A stretch of 64,000 bases of DNA, from assembly GCA_965237855.1 (NCBI GenBank), contig CBDEGK010000004.1, forward strand, positions 186,001 to 250,000. The letters are read 5' to 3'. Source of the DNA: CBDEGK01 sp965237855 (GTDB lineage Bacteria; Pseudomonadota; Gammaproteobacteria; Pseudomonadales; Halieaceae). The stretch's first letter is position 1, and every line of letters begins with the position of its first letter. The position numbers were made by a program, and so were the translations under genes. Below, in pieces: positions 61,854 through 64,000 of this stretch. Below the pieces are notes generated by a model. The model was not told the origin of the DNA and did no database searches. It saw only the letters and a program-made list of their open reading frames with translations.

Positions 61854-63728
61854 GTGACCATGGCCAGCTACCCAACCCTCATTTCGAAAGTCACACTTCT
61901 TTTGAGCGCCTTGTTGTCAGCAAGCCTGGCCACTAGTGATACTCAACTGCCCTATTCTCCGCACGCCGGTCGAGACTTTCCCACCCGCGTGTATTGGGGT
62001 GACACACATTTGCACACCAGTTTGTCGACCGATGCCGCCGCCCGCGGTGCCAGGCTTGGACTCAATGCAGCCTATCGCTTTGCGCGGGGCGAGCAGGTGA
62101 CGTCTTCCACGGGTTTGCCGGTGCGTCTCGATAGACCACTGGATTTTCTGGTTCCCGCCGATCATTCAGACGGCATGGGATTTTTCAAACTGCTGGCCGA
62201 AGGCGATGCCCGCATCATGGAGTTTGAGCTTGGCCGGCGCTGGCATGAAATGCTAAAAACTGGGCAAGGTGTAAAGGTAGCAAAAGAAATTATCAGTAGG
62301 TTCGCACAGGGGACCATGCCTTGGGAAAGCAACGACACTGCGCTGATGACCCCGGTTTGGCAGCAGGTGGTAGACGCCGCAGAGCGCCACAATGACCCGG
62401 GGCACTTTACCGCATTCGTCGGCTACGAGTGGACTTCACTGGTGAAGGGTAACAACCTGCACCGGGTGGTTATTTATCGCGACGGCGCGGCACGCACGCG
62501 CGCCGTGATGCCCTATACACTGGCTGACAGTGCCGATCCGGAGGATTTATGGAACTACCTGGCCGAGTACGAGAGAGTCAGCGGTGGTTCGGTGCTGGCG
62601 ATCCCTCACAACGGCAATTTGAGCAACGGTATGATGTTTGCCGATACCACGATGGGCGGAGCTGCGCTTGACAAAGACTACCTGCAGCGCAGGCAGCGCT
62701 GGGAACCCCTGTACGAGGCAAGTCAGATCAAGGGTAGCAGCGAGACGCATCCAATGCTGTCACCGGATGATGAATTTGCTGATTACGAGATCTGGGACAA
62801 GGGCAATCTCGATCTGAGCCAGGCCAAAACACCGGATATGTTGCGCTACGAGTATGCCCGGGAGGCCTTGAAACGTGGTCTTAGCTACCAGGCCAAGTAT
62901 GGCGCTAACCCTTTTGAGTTTGGCCTTATTGCCAGTACCGATTCACACACATCCCTGTCAGCGGTCGCCGAAGACAACTATTTCAGCAAACATGCCGGCG
63001 TGGAACCAAAACCGGAACGATTCTCCCTGGCCTACAAGTCGACACCTATTGCCACCTATTACGGCTGGGAAAACGTGGCATCCGGCTATGCCGCGGTGTG
63101 GGCTACCGACAACACCCGTGAAGCACTGTGGGACGCCATGCGTCGCCGCGAAACCTACGGCACCACGGGCAGTCGCATGACAGTGCGGTTTTTTGGCGGT
63201 TGGAATTTTACCGAGCGAGATACACGCAGCCAGGTGCTGGCTGATATCGGCTACGCCAAGGGCGTACCTATGGGCGCCGTACTCGATGCGCCGACCGAGG
63301 CCGGCGCGCCTTCATTCCTGGTCGCGGCCCAACGTGATGCTGTGGGTGCAAACCTGGACCGAATTCAAATCATCAAAGGCTGGGCCGACAGTGAGGGTCA
63401 ACCGCACGAGAAAATTTACAATGTGGCCTGGGGAGGCGAGCGTACTCTGAATGCCGCTGACGAGCTGCCCGCGGTGGGCAGCACGGTAGACATCGCCAGC
63501 GCCACCTGGACCAATACCATTGGCGCGCCAGATTTAACGGCAGTGTGGCAGGATCCGGATTTTGACCACAGGCTGCCCGCATTTTATTACGCCAGGGTTA
63601 TCGAAATTCCGCGACCACGCTGGACAGCCTATGACGCGGCTCGTTTCGGCATTGAGATGCCCGACACGGTGCCCATGACCACCCAGGAGCGCGCGTTCAC
63701 CTCACCGATCTGGTACAAACCCAAATAG
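61854..63728 (+). CDS. DUF3604-domain exported protein
   Basis: 624 residues; GAGGAA lies before a GTG, with an in-frame ATG two codons on. The signal peptide ends about SASLATS. The PHP-like metal-binding start YWGDTHLHTSLSTDA is followed by FLVPADHSDGMGFF, then GLIASTDSHTSL and RRETYGTTGSRMTVRFFGGW. DUF3604 proteins are common in marine gammaproteobacteria; their activity is thought to be hydrolytic but is not established. It converges on the aldolase gene, leaving 4 bases. Confidence 0.9.
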   Translation: MTMASYPTLISKVTLLLSALLSASLATSDTQLPYSPHAGRDFPTRVYWGDTHLHTSLSTDAAARGARLGLNAAYRFARGEQVTSSTGLPVRLDRPLDFLVPADHSDGMGFFKLLAEGDARIMEFELGRRWHEMLKTGQGVKVAKEIISRFAQGTMPWESNDTALMTPVWQQVVDAAERHNDPGHFTAFVGYEWTSLVKGNNLHRVVIYRDGAARTRAVMPYTLADSADPEDLWNYLAEYERVSGGSVLAIPHNGNLSNGMMFADTTMGGAALDKDYLQRRQRWEPLYEASQIKGSSETHPMLSPDDEFADYEIWDKGNLDLSQAKTPDMLRYEYAREALKRGLSYQAKYGANPFEFGLIASTDSHTSLSAVAEDNYFSKHAGVEPKPERFSLAYKSTPIATYYGWENVASGYAAVWATDNTREALWDAMRRRETYGTTGSRMTVRFFGGWNFTERDTRSQVLADIGYAKGVPMGAVLDAPTEAGAPSFLVAAQRDAVGANLDRIQIIKGWADSEGQPHEKIYNVAWGGERTLNAADELPAVGSTVDIASATWTNTIGAPDLTAVWQDPDFDHRLPAFYYARVIEIPRPRWTAYDAARFGIEMPDTVPMTTQERAFTSPIWYKPK

Positions 63729-63732
63729 GTGC

Positions 63733-64000
63733 TTAGATGGTACCCGCTTCTTTGGCCATATCCAGAGCCAGGTCTTCAATCATATCTTCCTGCCCACCAA
63801 CCGTTCTGCGGCGACCCAGTTCAACCAGGAGATCGCGGCTCGACAGGTTGTATTTCTCGGCACTGCGCTTGGCAAACAGCAGGAAAGAAGAGTACACCCC
63901 GGCATAACCCAGGGTCAGGGCATCGCGGTCAAGACGCACCATGTGATCCATCATCGGAACGATCAGGTCTTCGGCGATATCCATGGCCTTGAACACATCC
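63733..64000 (-). CDS. 4-hydroxy-2-oxovalerate aldolase, 3' part
   Basis: The 3' end only; the gene continues beyond the right edge. The visible C-terminus (DIAEDLIVPMMDHMVRLDRD, GYAGVYSSFLLFAKRSAEKY, ELGRRRTVGGQEDMIEDLAL) matches DmpG/MhpE-type aldolases, which cleave 4-hydroxy-2-oxovalerate to pyruvate and acetaldehyde in aromatic or steroid side-chain degradation. Gene symbol withheld because the paralogue type cannot be decided from this end. Confidence 0.85.
   Translation of the reverse strand, partial: DVFKAMDIAEDLIVPMMDHMVRLDRDALTLGYAGVYSSFLLFAKRSAEKYNLSSRDLLVELGRRRTVGGQEDMIEDLALDMAKEAGTI

Overview
The window reads as chromosomal DNA of an aerobic, probably marine gammaproteobacterium. 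The core gene order (sdhCDAB-sucAB-lpd-sucC divergent from gltA, a complete System I ccm operon, the smc-zipA-ligA chain, a Porin_5-type porin, DUF3604 and TauE/SafE genes) suits Cellvibrionales/Halieaceae-like bacteria. That family-level placement is inference from gene content only.

Layout. (1) 1-9.1 kb, minus strand: TCA operon sdhC-sdhD-sdhA-sdhB-sucA-sucB-lpd-sucC (sucC cut by the window edge), with gltA divergent at 9.3 kb and a FabH-like condensing enzyme behind it. (2) 11.7-14.8 kb: hisC, a DUF47/PhoU-like gene and a porin. (3) 14.9-19.6 kb: a three-gene operon for a 2-oxoacid:acceptor oxidoreductase (beta subunit, gamma-alpha fusion, and a GltD-like flavoprotein with ferredoxin domain). 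(4) 19.8-26.8 kb: lytic transglycosylase-like lipoprotein, ligA, zipA and smc, overlapping or nearly so. (5) 26.9-33.9 kb: ccmABCDEFGHI on the minus strand, with a 12-bp tandem repeat in the ccmE tail. (6) 33.9-38.8 kb: ttcA, mdh, a TetR regulator and a large YD-repeat lipoprotein.

(7) 38.9-51.3 kb is the accessory part and the most interesting region. It is visibly richer in A+T and is an integron gene-cassette array with no integrase in the window (a CALIN-type cluster). Three good attC sites, two of them with cassette 5' ends that match the attC R'' box, plus further degenerate attC-like sites, separate mostly small plus-strand genes. These genes include three members of one small membrane-anchored family, two members of a four-helix membrane family, an AAC(3)-type acetyltransferase, a metallo-beta-lactamase-fold hydrolase, a crotonase-like protein, a PDZ-like multi-helix membrane protein, a possible immunity protein and a tRNA-Gly(CCC). 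Between the gene cassettes sits an apparently non-coding repeated element, about eleven copies. At several copies it starts exactly at the attC cut point and ends at a new core site, so it behaves like a non-coding cassette alternating with gene cassettes. An IS30-family element has inserted into one copy, and an antisense MAPEG gene lies inside another.

(8) 51.4-64 kb returns to ordinary chromosome: MliC-type lipoprotein, LuxR regulator, GFA protein, RarD, TauE/SafE, MOSC, RidA, epoxide-hydrolase-like protein, GST, DUF3307, DUF1445, an unknown two-domain duplicated protein, an amidohydrolase, a DUF3604 protein, and the end of a 4-hydroxy-2-oxovalerate aldolase gene.

The core genes form a central-carbon and respiration block: the TCA cycle with Mdh and GltA, cytochrome c maturation, and a ferredoxin-linked oxoacid route running in parallel with the 2-oxoglutarate dehydrogenase.
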